Assembly: GCF_026586625.1 (NCBI RefSeq)
Contig: NZ_JAODIW010000010.1
Coordinates: 62,001 to 126,000 of the forward strand
Length of the DNA: 64,000 nt
Direction: 5' to 3'
Source: Halobium salinum
GTDB lineage: Archaea > Halobacteriota > Halobacteria > Halobacteriales > Haloferacaceae
Shown here piece by piece: positions 34,909-44,900 of the stretch. Position 1 is the stretch's first letter. Every line of letters starts with the position of its first letter. Under the pieces are notes generated by a model. The model was not told the origin of the DNA, did no database searches, and was given only the letters and a program-made list of their open reading frames with translations. A program made the translations under genes and the position numbers.

Positions 34909-35979
34909 CTACTCGTCGCCGGACTCGTAGTGCTCGCCAGCCGCCTTTGGAATTCGCGTCCGGCCGAACAGCGCGAGCACGATGATGACCGTCACGTACG
35001 GGATGGTCCGCACGAGCGGCTGGGGCACGGCGAACACGTCGCGTGCCTGCAGGGTCAGCTGCAGGGCGTCCAGCCCGGCGAACAGCATCGTCGACAGCAG
35101 CGCGCCGACCGGGTTGTAGTTGCCGAACAGGTACGTCACGATGGCGATGAACCCTTTCCCGTTCACCATCGTCGAGCCGCTGCCGACGAACTGCCCGATG
35201 GACAGCGACAGCGCGGCGCCGCCGAAGCCACAGAGTACGCCCGAGAGCAACACCGCGGCGTAGCGCACGCGGGTAACGTTCACGCCGGCGGTGTCGAGCG
35301 CCTTCGGGTTCTCCCCGGAGGCGTTCACCCACCGGCCGAACGAGGTGCGGTTGAGCGTCCACCACGAGGCCGCGACGGCCCCGAACATCAGGTAGACGAA
35401 CGGCGTCGCGCTGAACAGCGCCCCGAAGAACGGGATGGACGAGAGTCCCGGAATCACGATGGCGTCCACCGTGTCGACGCTGGCGGTGTTCGGTCCGCCG
35501 TAGACGACCTGCGAGGCGAAGGGCGCGAGACCGAGCGCGATGAGCCAGATGGCGAGCCCGGCGATGATCTGGTCGGCGCGGAACTCGATACACACCACGG
35601 CGAACAGCAGCGCGAGCAGCGTGCTCGCGACGATGCCCGCGGCCAGCCCCATCCAGACGGAGCCGGTCACGTCGGCCATGTAGACGCCGCCGAACGCCGA
35701 GACGATGAGCAGCCCCTCGAGCCCGATGTTGATGACGCCGCTCTTCTCGGCGAAGATGCCGCCGAGCGCGGCGAAGGCGATGGGCACGGAGAGGCGGAGC
35801 GTCGCGGCGAGCGTCGAGCGGTCGGTGAGGATGGCGACGAACCGCCCGGCCTGTGTCTCCGGAAAGGCGAACCCCCAGAGGACGAGGCCGGCGAGCAGCA
35901 CCGCGGCGACGAGGCCGGCGACCCGCTGGGGCGAGAGCTCCCCGTCCGTCAGCCGACCTCTCACGGTCTCGCTACTCAT
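34909..35979 (-). CDS. BMP-type ABC transporter permease (NupQ/YufQ-like)
   Basis: A 356-aa inner-membrane permease of the sugar/nucleoside importer family (branched-chain permease fold, about 9 helices). Typical segments include AFAALGGIFAEKSGVINIGL, EGLLIVSAFGGVYMAD, and RTSFGRWVNASGENPKALDT. It is the last gene of a four-gene operon and overlaps the preceding permease gene by eight bases. The ATG at 35979 gives the family-like start after a charged leader (SSETVRGRLTDGELSPQRVA). It pairs with the 454-aa permease to form the channel. Confidence 0.88.
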   Translation of the reverse strand: MSSETVRGRLTDGELSPQRVAGLVAAVLLAGLVLWGFAFPETQAGRFVAILTDRSTLAATLRLSVPIAFAALGGIFAEKSGVINIGLEGLLIVSAFGGVYMADVTGSVWMGLAAGIVASTLLALLFAVVCIEFRADQIIAGLAIWLIALGLAPFASQVVYGGPNTASVDTVDAIVIPGLSSIPFFGALFSATPFVYLMFGAVAASWWTLNRTSFGRWVNASGENPKALDTAGVNVTRVRYAAVLLSGVLCGFGGAALSLSIGQFVGSGSTMVNGKGFIAIVTYLFGNYNPVGALLSTMLFAGLDALQLTLQARDVFAVPQPLVRTIPYVTVIIVLALFGRTRIPKAAGEHYESGDE

Positions 35980-37336
35980 CGCGCTCACCCCCCTCGGTCG
36001 GGACGCCACTCTCCGCGTCGACGTCGTCCTCCACGTCGCCACGGGAGTCGGCGACCGTACCGCCGTCGGTCACCGGCTGGCCACCCGACCCGCTCGGCCG
36101 GACGGACCACACTCGGGTGCCGATCATCCGGAAGAACTCCGGCATGGCGACGAACAGGATGATGAGCCCGCGGAGCACTCCGACGAGTTGGGGCGGCACG
36201 TCGGTGCCGACGTCGACCACGATGGAGCCGGACTTCAGCACCCCGAAGAGGAGCGCCGCGAAGCCGACCCCGAGCGGGTTGTTACCCGCGAGGATGGAGA
36301 CGGTGATACCGTCGAAGCCGTACGCCGGGACGCCGGTCTGGAAGTTGCCGATAATCATGAGCACGTACACCGCACCACCCATCCCGGCGAGCGCCCCGGA
36401 GAGGGTCATGCTCGCGACGACCGTTCGGGCGGCGTCGACGCCGCCGTACTCGGCCGCCTCGGGCTGGATTCCGCTCGTACGCAGGTCGTAGCCGAAGGAC
36501 GTACGCTCGATAAGCAGGTACACCGCGACGAGCAGCGCGGCCGCCACGACGAACGCGACGAGCGAGAAGTCGTCGCGCGCGCGGAAGATGACGCTCGGGA
36601 ACGTCGCGTACTCCGGCAGCGGCACCGTCTGGGTGGCGACGCTCTCGGGGTCCTGGAAGTGGTCCTGGACGAGGTACAGCGCGACGGCGGTCGCCACGAA
36701 GTTCAACATGATGGTCGTGATGACCTCGTTGGCGTCGGCGTACGCCTTCAGCGCCCCCGGGATGGCCCCGTAGACGCCGCCGACGAACGCGCCGACGGCC
36801 AGGCCGAACGGGAGCAACAGGAGCGTCCCGACGACGCCGGAGACGAGCGTCGACGCCCACAGCGTCGCGACCGCGGAGCCGAGCGCGCCGACGACGAGCT
36901 GGCCCTGCGTCCCGATGTTGAAGATGCCGGCACGAAAGGCGACCGCGACGGCGACGCCGGTGAACATCAGCACCGTCGTCTGTGACAGCGTCGTCGCCAG
37001 CTGCCCGTTGATGAGGTCCGAGGAGAGGTCCCCGAACGCGCCGAGGAACAGCAGGTCGTACACGGTGACGGGGTCGTAACAGAACCCGACGCCGAAGTAC
37101 GTCGTCGCCGCCGTCGAGCAGGTCGTCATCCGCCCGGCGGCGAGGATGAGGACGAACCCGACAGCGACCGACAGCAGGAGCGCCGACACGCTGATGAGCG
37201 CGCGCTCGACGGCCGAGGCCCGCACGAGCCGCTCGATGGCGGCCGGCGCGTCGGACTGTCCGGTGTTCGTCCCGGGCTCGCGCCCGTCGCTGTCTGCGGC
37301 GTCGGTTTCCGTGTTCGGAGTGTCGTCGGAACTCAT
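35972..37336 (-). CDS. BMP-type ABC transporter permease (NupP/YufP-like)
   Basis: A 454-aa permease. A 40-residue acidic N terminus precedes about ten hydrophobic segments. The family landmarks are RAGIFNIGTQGQLVVGALGS, GGVYGAIPGALKAYADANEV and RTSFGYDLRTSGIQPEAAEY. The last 45 residues are a polar, Asp/Glu-rich tail. It overlaps the ATPase gene by four bases. With the 356-aa permease it forms the membrane part of a nucleoside-type importer. Confidence 0.88.
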   Translation of the reverse strand: MSSDDTPNTETDAADSDGREPGTNTGQSDAPAAIERLVRASAVERALISVSALLLSVAVGFVLILAAGRMTTCSTAATTYFGVGFCYDPVTVYDLLFLGAFGDLSSDLINGQLATTLSQTTVLMFTGVAVAVAFRAGIFNIGTQGQLVVGALGSAVATLWASTLVSGVVGTLLLLPFGLAVGAFVGGVYGAIPGALKAYADANEVITTIMLNFVATAVALYLVQDHFQDPESVATQTVPLPEYATFPSVIFRARDDFSLVAFVVAAALLVAVYLLIERTSFGYDLRTSGIQPEAAEYGGVDAARTVVASMTLSGALAGMGGAVYVLMIIGNFQTGVPAYGFDGITVSILAGNNPLGVGFAALLFGVLKSGSIVVDVGTDVPPQLVGVLRGLIILFVAMPEFFRMIGTRVWSVRPSGSGGQPVTDGGTVADSRGDVEDDVDAESGVPTEGGERDE

Positions 37337-38961
37337 CTGGTACCCCCCTCACTTCCGTCGTTCGAGGCCGGCTGCGTCGCCTCGTTCGGCTCCCCGTCGG
37401 TGGCGACGCAACCAGCGTCGCCCGCCTCCGACTCCGGACCGTACCCCTCGGGGTACTCCCCGGCCATCAGCAGGCCGAGTTCCTCCTCGGTGACGGCCTC
37501 GGGGTCGACCACGTCCATGACCTCGCCCTCGTACATGACGGCGAGTCGGTCCGAGAGCCCCTGGACCTCGTCGAGCTTCGAGGAGACCAGGAGGACGGCC
37601 CGGCCCTCGTTGCGGAGGTCGAGCAGGCGGTCGTGGATGAACTCCGTCGAGCCGATGTCCACCCCTCGGGTGGGGTGGGTCGCGACGACGAGTTCCGGGT
37701 CGCGCTCGAACTCCCGGCCGACGATGAACTTCTGCTGGTTCCCGCCGGAGAGCGACCCGGAGGTCGCGTCCGCGTTCGGCGGACGGACGTCGTACTCGGC
37801 GACGATGCGCTCCGCGTGCTCCCGGGTGGCGTCCCAGTCGATGCGGCCGCCGCGGGCGAACGGTGCCGTGTGTTGACTGCCGAGAATGGCGTTGTCGACG
37901 AGGTCGAACTCCATCACGAGCCCGCGCTCCTGGCGGTCCTCCGGGATGTACGCCATCCCCTCGTCGATTCGTCGGCGACGCGACCAGTCGGTGACGTCCG
38001 TCCCCCCGAAGGAGACGGTCCCCGACTCCGGCTGTCGGAGGCCGGTGACGGCCTCGATGAGTTCGGCCTGGCCGTTGCCGTCGACGCCGGCGATGCCGAA
38101 CACCTCGCCCTCGCGTACGTCGAAGGAGACGTCGGAGACGACCTCGACGCCGCGCTCGTCGGTCGCGCGGAGGCCGTCGACGGCGAGCGAGACGGCCCCC
38201 GGCTCCGCCGGCGGCTTGTCGGTCTCCATCAGCACCTCGCGGCCGACCATCAGCTCCGCGAGCTCCTCGCGGGTGGTGGTGTCGGCCTTCACGCTCCCGA
38301 CGTTCTTCCCGTCCCGGAGGACGGTGATGTCGTCGGCGGCGTGCATCGCTTCGCCGAGCTTGTGCGTGATGAAGATAATCGTCTTCCCCTGTGCGGTGAG
38401 CTCCTCCAGCACGGCGAGCAGCTCCTCGACCTCCTGTGGGGTGAGGACGGCCGTCGGCTCGTCGAGGATGAGGACGTCCGCACCTCGATACAGCGCCTTC
38501 AGAATCTCCACGCGCTGCTGAACGCCGACCGACACGTCCTCGACGTCGGCGTCGGGGTCCACGTCGAAGCCGTACCGCTCGGACAGCTCCCGCACCTGCT
38601 CTCGGGCGGCGTCGCGGTCGACCGCGAGCCCGCCCCACTTGCGAGGCTCGTTGCCCAGCGTGATGTTCTCGGCGACCGTCATCGGGTCGACGAGCATGAA
38701 GTGCTGGTGAATCATGCCGACGCCGGCGTCGATGGCGTCCCGCGGCGAGTCGAACTCGCGGGGCTCGCCGTCCACGTACACCTGCCCGGCCGTCGGCTCG
38801 TACAGCCCGTACAGCACGTTCATCAGCGTCGTCTTGCCCGCCCCGTTCTCGCCGAGCAGGGCGTGGACCGTGCCGCGCTCGACTTCGAGGGTCACGTCGT
38901 CGTTGGCGACGACGCCCGGGAAGCGTTTCGTGATTCCGTCGAGTGTGACCGCCGTGCTCAT
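37333..38961 (-). CDS. BMP-type ABC transporter ATPase (tandem NBDs)
   Basis: A 542-aa ATPase with two fused nucleotide-binding domains, the form used by nucleoside/sugar importers. The first has Walker A GENGAGKTT (37-45), signature VSVGVQQRVEI and Walker B LILDEPTAVLT. The second has a degenerate A loop (GVDGNGQAEL), an LSGGNQQKFIVGREFERD signature segment and ATHPTRGVD at Walker B, as is normal for the second half of this family. A 40-residue polar tail ends the protein. It follows the substrate-binding lipoprotein by 12 bases. Confidence 0.92.
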   Translation of the reverse strand: MSTAVTLDGITKRFPGVVANDDVTLEVERGTVHALLGENGAGKTTLMNVLYGLYEPTAGQVYVDGEPREFDSPRDAIDAGVGMIHQHFMLVDPMTVAENITLGNEPRKWGGLAVDRDAAREQVRELSERYGFDVDPDADVEDVSVGVQQRVEILKALYRGADVLILDEPTAVLTPQEVEELLAVLEELTAQGKTIIFITHKLGEAMHAADDITVLRDGKNVGSVKADTTTREELAELMVGREVLMETDKPPAEPGAVSLAVDGLRATDERGVEVVSDVSFDVREGEVFGIAGVDGNGQAELIEAVTGLRQPESGTVSFGGTDVTDWSRRRRIDEGMAYIPEDRQERGLVMEFDLVDNAILGSQHTAPFARGGRIDWDATREHAERIVAEYDVRPPNADATSGSLSGGNQQKFIVGREFERDPELVVATHPTRGVDIGSTEFIHDRLLDLRNEGRAVLLVSSKLDEVQGLSDRLAVMYEGEVMDVVDPEAVTEEELGLLMAGEYPEGYGPESEAGDAGCVATDGEPNEATQPASNDGSEGGTR

Positions 38962-38973
38962 CGGCGGCTCTAA

Positions 38974-40155
38974 TTAGACGTTCGACGGGTCGCTCGGGAC
39001 GGAAATGTCGCCCGAGATGATGCTCTCCCGAACGCTCTCGACCTCCGACTTCACGTCCGACGGGATGTCGGACTTCAACCCCTGCCCGTAGACGAGCGCG
39101 ACGCCGTTCTGTTCGAGGCCGAGCGTCGTCACGCTGCCGCCCTCGAAGTTCCCCTGGACGACGGCCTCGGCCGCGTTGAACACTGCCGTGTCGACGCGCT
39201 TGACCATCGACGCGAGGATGACGTTCTGGTAGCTCGACTTCGTCACCGACTGGTCGCGGTCGACGCCGATGGCGTACGCGCCCTGCTCCTGGGCGGCCTG
39301 GAACACGCCGGTACCAGTGTTCCCCGCGGCGTGGTAGACGATGTCTGCGCCGGCGTTGTACATCGACAGCGCCGCCTCCTTCCCGCCGCTCGGCTCGTTG
39401 AAGCTCCCGACGTACGTCGACTGGACCTGGATGTCCTCGGAGACGTTCTTCACGCCGGCTTTGTACCCGGCCTCGAACTTGCCGATGAGCTCACCCTCGA
39501 CGCCGCCGACGAAGCCGACGACCTTCTCCTCGTTCGTCGAGCCGGCGCCCGCGCTGAACGAGGAGGTTGTGAGCATCCCGGCCATCTGTCCGGCCAGGAA
39601 CGACCCCTCGTGCTCCTTGAACACGTAGCTCGCGACGTTGTCGGCCTCGACGACGCTGTCGACTATCTGGAACGACTGGTCGGGGTACTGCGGGGCGACC
39701 TCGCTCAGGGCGTCCGCCTGCAGGAAGCCGATGCAGGAGACGAGGTCGTAGTTCGGGTCCGTCGAGGAGGCGAACTGCTGTTGGAAGTTCTTGAACTGCG
39801 ACACCTCGTCGGGCTGGGCCTCGTTGTAGCTGATGCCGTACTCGGACTCGGCCTGCTGGATGCCCTGCTGTGCCTGGTCGTTGAACGACCCGTCGCCGAG
39901 CCCGCCGGTCGCGTACACGACGCCGACGTTCACGTCGCTCCCGGAGCCACCGGAGGAGCCGCCGTCGGCGCTCTCGTTGCCGGTCTCGTTCCCGCCGGAC
40001 TCGGAGGTCGTGTCGCCGCCGGCGGTCGTGGTCTCCTCGCCCCCGCCGCTCTCGTTGTCGCCGCCACCCGTCGGCCCGCCGGTACACCCGGCCAGCCCCA
40101 CGAGTCCCGCGATGCCTGTCCCCTTGATGAACGTGCGTCGGTCGAATCGGTCCAT
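38974..40155 (-). CDS. BMP-family substrate-binding lipoprotein
   Basis: A 393-aa extracellular binding protein of the basic membrane protein (BMP/PnrA) family, which captures nucleosides. It has a Tat-type lipoprotein signal (DRRTFIKGTGIAGLVGLAGC, Cys near residue 27), then a Gly/Ser/Glu/Asn/Thr linker typical of haloarchaeal lipoproteins, then the domain (VNVGVVYATGGLGDGSFNDQ). Family motifs such as GFVGGVEGELIGKFEAGYKA and IYVGSF-like segments are visible. The ATG at 40155 gives the twin-arginine start; on the minus strand ctttattc about 30 bases upstream is a TATA-like element. It is the first gene of the operon. Confidence 0.9.
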   Translation of the reverse strand: MDRFDRRTFIKGTGIAGLVGLAGCTGGPTGGGDNESGGGEETTTAGGDTTSESGGNETGNESADGGSSGGSGSDVNVGVVYATGGLGDGSFNDQAQQGIQQAESEYGISYNEAQPDEVSQFKNFQQQFASSTDPNYDLVSCIGFLQADALSEVAPQYPDQSFQIVDSVVEADNVASYVFKEHEGSFLAGQMAGMLTTSSFSAGAGSTNEEKVVGFVGGVEGELIGKFEAGYKAGVKNVSEDIQVQSTYVGSFNEPSGGKEAALSMYNAGADIVYHAAGNTGTGVFQAAQEQGAYAIGVDRDQSVTKSSYQNVILASMVKRVDTAVFNAAEAVVQGNFEGGSVTTLGLEQNGVALVYGQGLKSDIPSDVKSEVESVRESIISGDISVPSDPSNV

Positions 40156-40302
40156 CTCTGTCCGACACAACGTGCACATCCATGAATAAAGCCGTCGTTC
40201 TGCCCCGGTAGCCGGTCCAGCGTCAAACCGGAGGAAAGAAAGTCAGAAGCTATCTTCGGGGCGAAACGACCCCCGAATTCGGTGAGACGGCCGCCGACTC
40301 GA

Positions 40303-41775
40303 CTAACGCTCGGCGGCCGCGACCGCCGACTCGACGACCTCGCGCGCCTCGGCGACGAGTCGCTCGACTTCGTCGCTCTCGGCGTAGATGCGGACGTACG
40401 GCTCCGTCCCGCTCGGCCGCACGAGTACCCACGACCCGTCCGGGAACGAGAGCCGCACGCCGTGCTCCGTCGACGACTCCGCGTCGGGGAACGCCTCCGG
40501 GAGCGCCGTCTCCAGTCCCGCCATCGTCGCCGCCTTCGCGTCGTCGGCACAGGCGATGCTCATCTTCTCGTAGGGGCGCTCGGTGACGGGCGCACGAAGG
40601 GCCGCGAGCCCCTTGCTCGCGACGAGGTCCGCGAGCACGGCCGCGGAGGCGACGCCGTCGATCCAGCCGCCGAATCGGGTGTGGACGTGCTTCCACGGCT
40701 CGGCCGCGAACACCACGTCGCCGCCGTCGGCGCGGGCCGACGCGATGCCCTCGTGGAGCGCCCCCAGTCGGACACGCTCGACCCGCCCGCCGGCGGCCTC
40801 GACGCGTTCGTCGATGCGCCCGGAGGCGTTCGGCGTCGTGACGACGACCGGGTCGTCGACTCCTGCCTCCGCCTCGACGCTCCGGACGTAGTGCTCCGCG
40901 AGAATCGCGACGACGGTGTCCTCGTGGACGACCTCGCCGTCGGGCGCGACGACGACGATGCGGTCGGCGTCGCCGTCGTGACCGAGTCCGAAGTCGAACG
41001 GCTCACCGGAGTCCTCGGCGTCGGCGAGGAACTCGCGGAGGTCGTGGAGGGACTCGGGCGTCGGTTTGCTCTCGCGGCCGGGGAAGTGGCCGTCGACGTT
41101 CGCGTTGAGCGTGACGACCTCGGCGCCGAGCGCCCGCAGGACCTGCGGTGTCGCGACCGACCCCATCCCGTTGCCGCAGTCGGCGGCGACGCGAAGGCCG
41201 TCGAGGGGGGTCGCAGGCGTCTCGTCCCCGTCGCCCTCGCCGTCGAGACCGGCGCCGACACCGGGGTCGACGCTCGCCGACCCCGTCTCCCGGACGTAGT
41301 CGGCGACGGCCCGCCGATAAGCCCGGAGGGGGGACTCCTCGCCCGCCTCGCCCCAGTGGTCCCACGGGGCAGGTCGGTTGTCGCCGCCGACACGCTCCTC
41401 GACCGCCTCCTCCTTCCCTCGCGGAATCTCCTCGGCGTCGTCGAACACCTTGATGCCGTTGTCCGTCGGCGGGTTGTGCGAGGCGGTGAGCATCACGCCG
41501 TGTCGCCCGCGCGAGGCGAACGCCAGCGCCGGCGTCGGGAGCACCCCGACGCGGACCACGTCGGCGCCGGCGGAGGTGACCCCCGACTCGACGGCGGCGA
41601 CGAGCGACGGCCCGGTGACACGCCCGTCGCGGCCGACGACGACTTCGGGTGTCTCGTCCGCCGCGGAGGCCGCGACCGCCTCGGCACCGACCGCCCGCCC
41701 GACCGAGAGCGCCAGCTCCGGGGTGACGCGCTCCTCGGCGCTCCCCCGGATGCCGGCCGTTCCGAACAGGTTCAT
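40303..41775 (-). CDS. Phosphohexomutase (phosphoglucosamine/phosphomannomutase type)
   Basis: A 490-aa alpha-D-phosphohexomutase that moves phosphate between C1 and C6 of a sugar phosphate. All four loops are present: phosphoserine TASHNPPTDNG (about 97-107), metal-binding DGDADR (about 264-269), sugar-binding AEPWKH and phosphate-binding RPSGTEPYVR (about 451-460). Substrate (glucosamine, mannose or glucose phosphate) cannot be set. Compared with bacterial GlmM (about 445 aa) it has an acidic insertion near residue 170. A cttaga-like element about 27 bases before the start (41799-41805, minus) suggests a leaderless transcript. Confidence 0.9.
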   Translation of the reverse strand: MNLFGTAGIRGSAEERVTPELALSVGRAVGAEAVAASAADETPEVVVGRDGRVTGPSLVAAVESGVTSAGADVVRVGVLPTPALAFASRGRHGVMLTASHNPPTDNGIKVFDDAEEIPRGKEEAVEERVGGDNRPAPWDHWGEAGEESPLRAYRRAVADYVRETGSASVDPGVGAGLDGEGDGDETPATPLDGLRVAADCGNGMGSVATPQVLRALGAEVVTLNANVDGHFPGRESKPTPESLHDLREFLADAEDSGEPFDFGLGHDGDADRIVVVAPDGEVVHEDTVVAILAEHYVRSVEAEAGVDDPVVVTTPNASGRIDERVEAAGGRVERVRLGALHEGIASARADGGDVVFAAEPWKHVHTRFGGWIDGVASAAVLADLVASKGLAALRAPVTERPYEKMSIACADDAKAATMAGLETALPEAFPDAESSTEHGVRLSFPDGSWVLVRPSGTEPYVRIYAESDEVERLVAEAREVVESAVAAAER

Positions 41776-41985
41776 GGCCGGGGATGTGCGCCGGGGGCAC
41801 TTAGATGGGGTCGATTCGGGGCGCTCGTCGCACGTCGGCGATCAGTTCTCCCCGGTGGCGTTCCCCCTTCTGCCCTCACGCCAGGCACATATTCCACCGC
41901 GCTCGCTACTTCACGTTCTAGTCCAGATTAGTGAATAATAAGAAGTTTTAAATTACAGACCGAGAGGAAATCACTCCAGGCGACG

Positions 41986-44900
41986 ATGAACGAAGCCCTG
42001 ACGGTCGCACTACTCCTCGTAGTGGCCACGCTCGCCAACGTGGGAGTCGCGACCCCGACGAACGAAGCACCCCTGGTCGACGCCGGACTCGACCAGACGG
42101 TCGAACGGAACACGAGAATCGCACTCGACGGGACCGGAACCCGAGACCCGGACGGGGACGTCGTCTCGTATCAATGGTCAATCGAGACGCCTGCCGGGAC
42201 GGCCACCACCCCGACGGACGCCACTGACCCGCAGACGTCCTTCACACCCACCGAACTCGGCCGATACGCGGTGACGCTCACCGCGACCGACGACGACGGT
42301 CGGGAGCGGAGCGACACTCTCTACGTCGACGTCGTTCGAGGAGACGCACCGACGGTGGCGGTGTCGGGTCCGGCTCGGTCTACCGTCGGTACCACCGAAA
42401 CCTATCGCGCAAACGTGTCACGAGGCAGCGCACCGCTCCGCCGTATCGTTTGGCAGGTCGACGGTCGGACCGTCGCACGGCGCACTGTCGCCGACGGGGG
42501 CGACGGCACGGTATCAGTCTCCTTTGTGACGCCCGGTCCGCACGATGTCACCGCGACGGTCGTCGACGACGACGGCCTCAACGCCACGGACGCCGTGTCG
42601 GTTCGTGCGGAGCGGGCTTCCCCCGTCGGGCCGAGTGGGGGGGCGACCGGAAGTCAGCCGACGGTCGCCGACCGGCAGAGCCCGACCGTCCGCGGACCGA
42701 AGCTCCTCACCGGTACTGCACCGTTCGATTCGACGTACCGCCTCTCGGGCGGCGGTGACGCAGTGCAGACGGTTCGGTGGGTCACCGACCGCACGCTCGC
42801 CTCCCGAGGAAAGAGCGCCACGGTGTCGTGGCGGCCGGGGGACCACGACATCCACGCAATCGTCAGGTACGAGGATGGCTCACGAGACGTGGCGCAGTTC
42901 GCCGACGGGTCGACGGGCGTGACCGTCGACCCCGCTCCGACGGTGGAGATTCCGGCACTCACCGGGCGCAACGGTCTCTCCGGGCGCGGGCTCGCGAGCG
43001 ACAGCTACGGAAACCTCCGCTCTCTGGATGTCTCGGTCGACGGTCGGACCGTGAAACGCTGGCCCGAACAGACCGTCGGGTCGCGTGGAGAACAGGCAAC
43101 GGAGCGGACGGTCCGGTTCGCGGTTCCGGGAGCCCAAGTGAACCGAAACCACACGGTCGTCGTGACCGCGGTCGACGGCCGCGGACAGCGCGTGAAGGTG
43201 TCGCGCGAAGTCCCCGTCTCCGGAACGCCCGAAGTCGTCAGAGCCGAGTTCGTCAACGGGCCAGTCGATTCGTATCACGAGCGGCTCGATCCCGAGCGAT
43301 ACGCGGCTAAGCACGTGCTGGAGATCGATTTGAATGGGGTTCCGAAGGAGAACATAGATTGGCTGCACGCGGTAAAAAAATCTGATAAAGTAAGGAAGAT
43401 GAACACAGGTGGTTACCAGCCATCTGCTGATTATTATAGACCAAATGATACTCTGGTAGTTAGGTCGTACTGGATGAGTCCTCAGCCACTAGAATCTAAT
43501 CTCAAAACCTACGTATCTAGCAAAAGCGCATGGAGTGTGATTCAGGAGAGCAGTATAGATGTTCAGAATAGTCCTCCTGTGCTCAGACTAGACGTTAGAC
43601 CCGAGAAACAGAAACACTACGCGATGGCGTGGGACGTAGTTGTAGACGCCAGTGACTCCTTCGACCCTGATGGCGATCGAGTGGAATACATCTGGAAGCA
43701 TGGTGCCACACCGACCAGTGGGGACAACACTACTGCGCGGTTCAGCATGGTTCGCAATGCCTCGCTGGTTCTCAGAGATGGAGAGGGGCACGCCACACGA
43801 AAGCCGTTTAGTTATCTCGATTACATTGTCCCCCCGATCAAACAGGTAGAAGTAGTGAGCGAGGGGCCTTACCGACCCAACGATACGGTACGTGTTGCCG
43901 TTGAAACGAGAAAATACCGCCTCAGTAAGAATAGTTACAAGCTGAATTTGGAGCTCGGAATAGAAGAAACAGAGGCAGATATCGTCGAATGGAACCGGCA
44001 TCAGACGAATCCCGAGAGCATTCAGGAGGTTCGTCAATGGACAGGGGTCATCGAGGTTCCCGCCTCAGAGTTCCTGAAGAACGATCAGAAGCGAGTCAGC
44101 GTGTTCAACGATGTTCGGCCCGAAGACGCGAACGAGGCGGAGATACCCGACGTAACGGTAGTGAATGGGGTACGCAAGAAGTACGACGGCGTCTTTGCGG
44201 AGAACGTCCGATACGTCGTCGAGAAGCCAATCATCCACAAAGAGCAGGTCACATCACAGTACGCGCGTGATCGCTATCTCCGTCGAGGTTACTCGGTCAC
44301 GAACAAGGAGACGGCTCGAGAGTACGTAGCGAAGGAGCGCGTGAAAATCGAAGAAGCCGAGCGTGAGACCCGGTCTAGAGGCTTTTCGACCGCGTCAATG
44401 CGACGGCTGTTCTTACAGTCGAACGACGAGTGGCAAACCGGGGGTATCGACACTCAGACGGTTGCGGAGACCGTCCACGAAACCGAGTGGAGGAGTTCAA
44501 GAGGTGGGAGAGGGACGTTCACCGGCGAAATGAGACGTGTGAAGACACAGTCGGCGAACTATCGAACGAAGAAGCAGTTCGAGTACACACGGGAGATCGA
44601 ACACACCGGGACACGAGAGGTCACGTACTGGGATACTGTGACCAGAACGGAGACGTACACGAAGGACATCACGACGTGTTTGCCGTACGGCTGTTTCGAG
44701 ACGACTCGGACGTTCACCCGGACCGAGAGGGATCGCGTCCGGCGTAGCTACACAGACACATACACCTACACTACCGCCGAGACCGAGACGTACTGGTCGT
44801 TCAGCAAGTACGCCCCGAATCACGACTTCACCGGTCACTCTCGTCAGGTGAAGGTGCGGGACGCGCGATACGAGACACAGTACGAGTTCGGGTACGATCG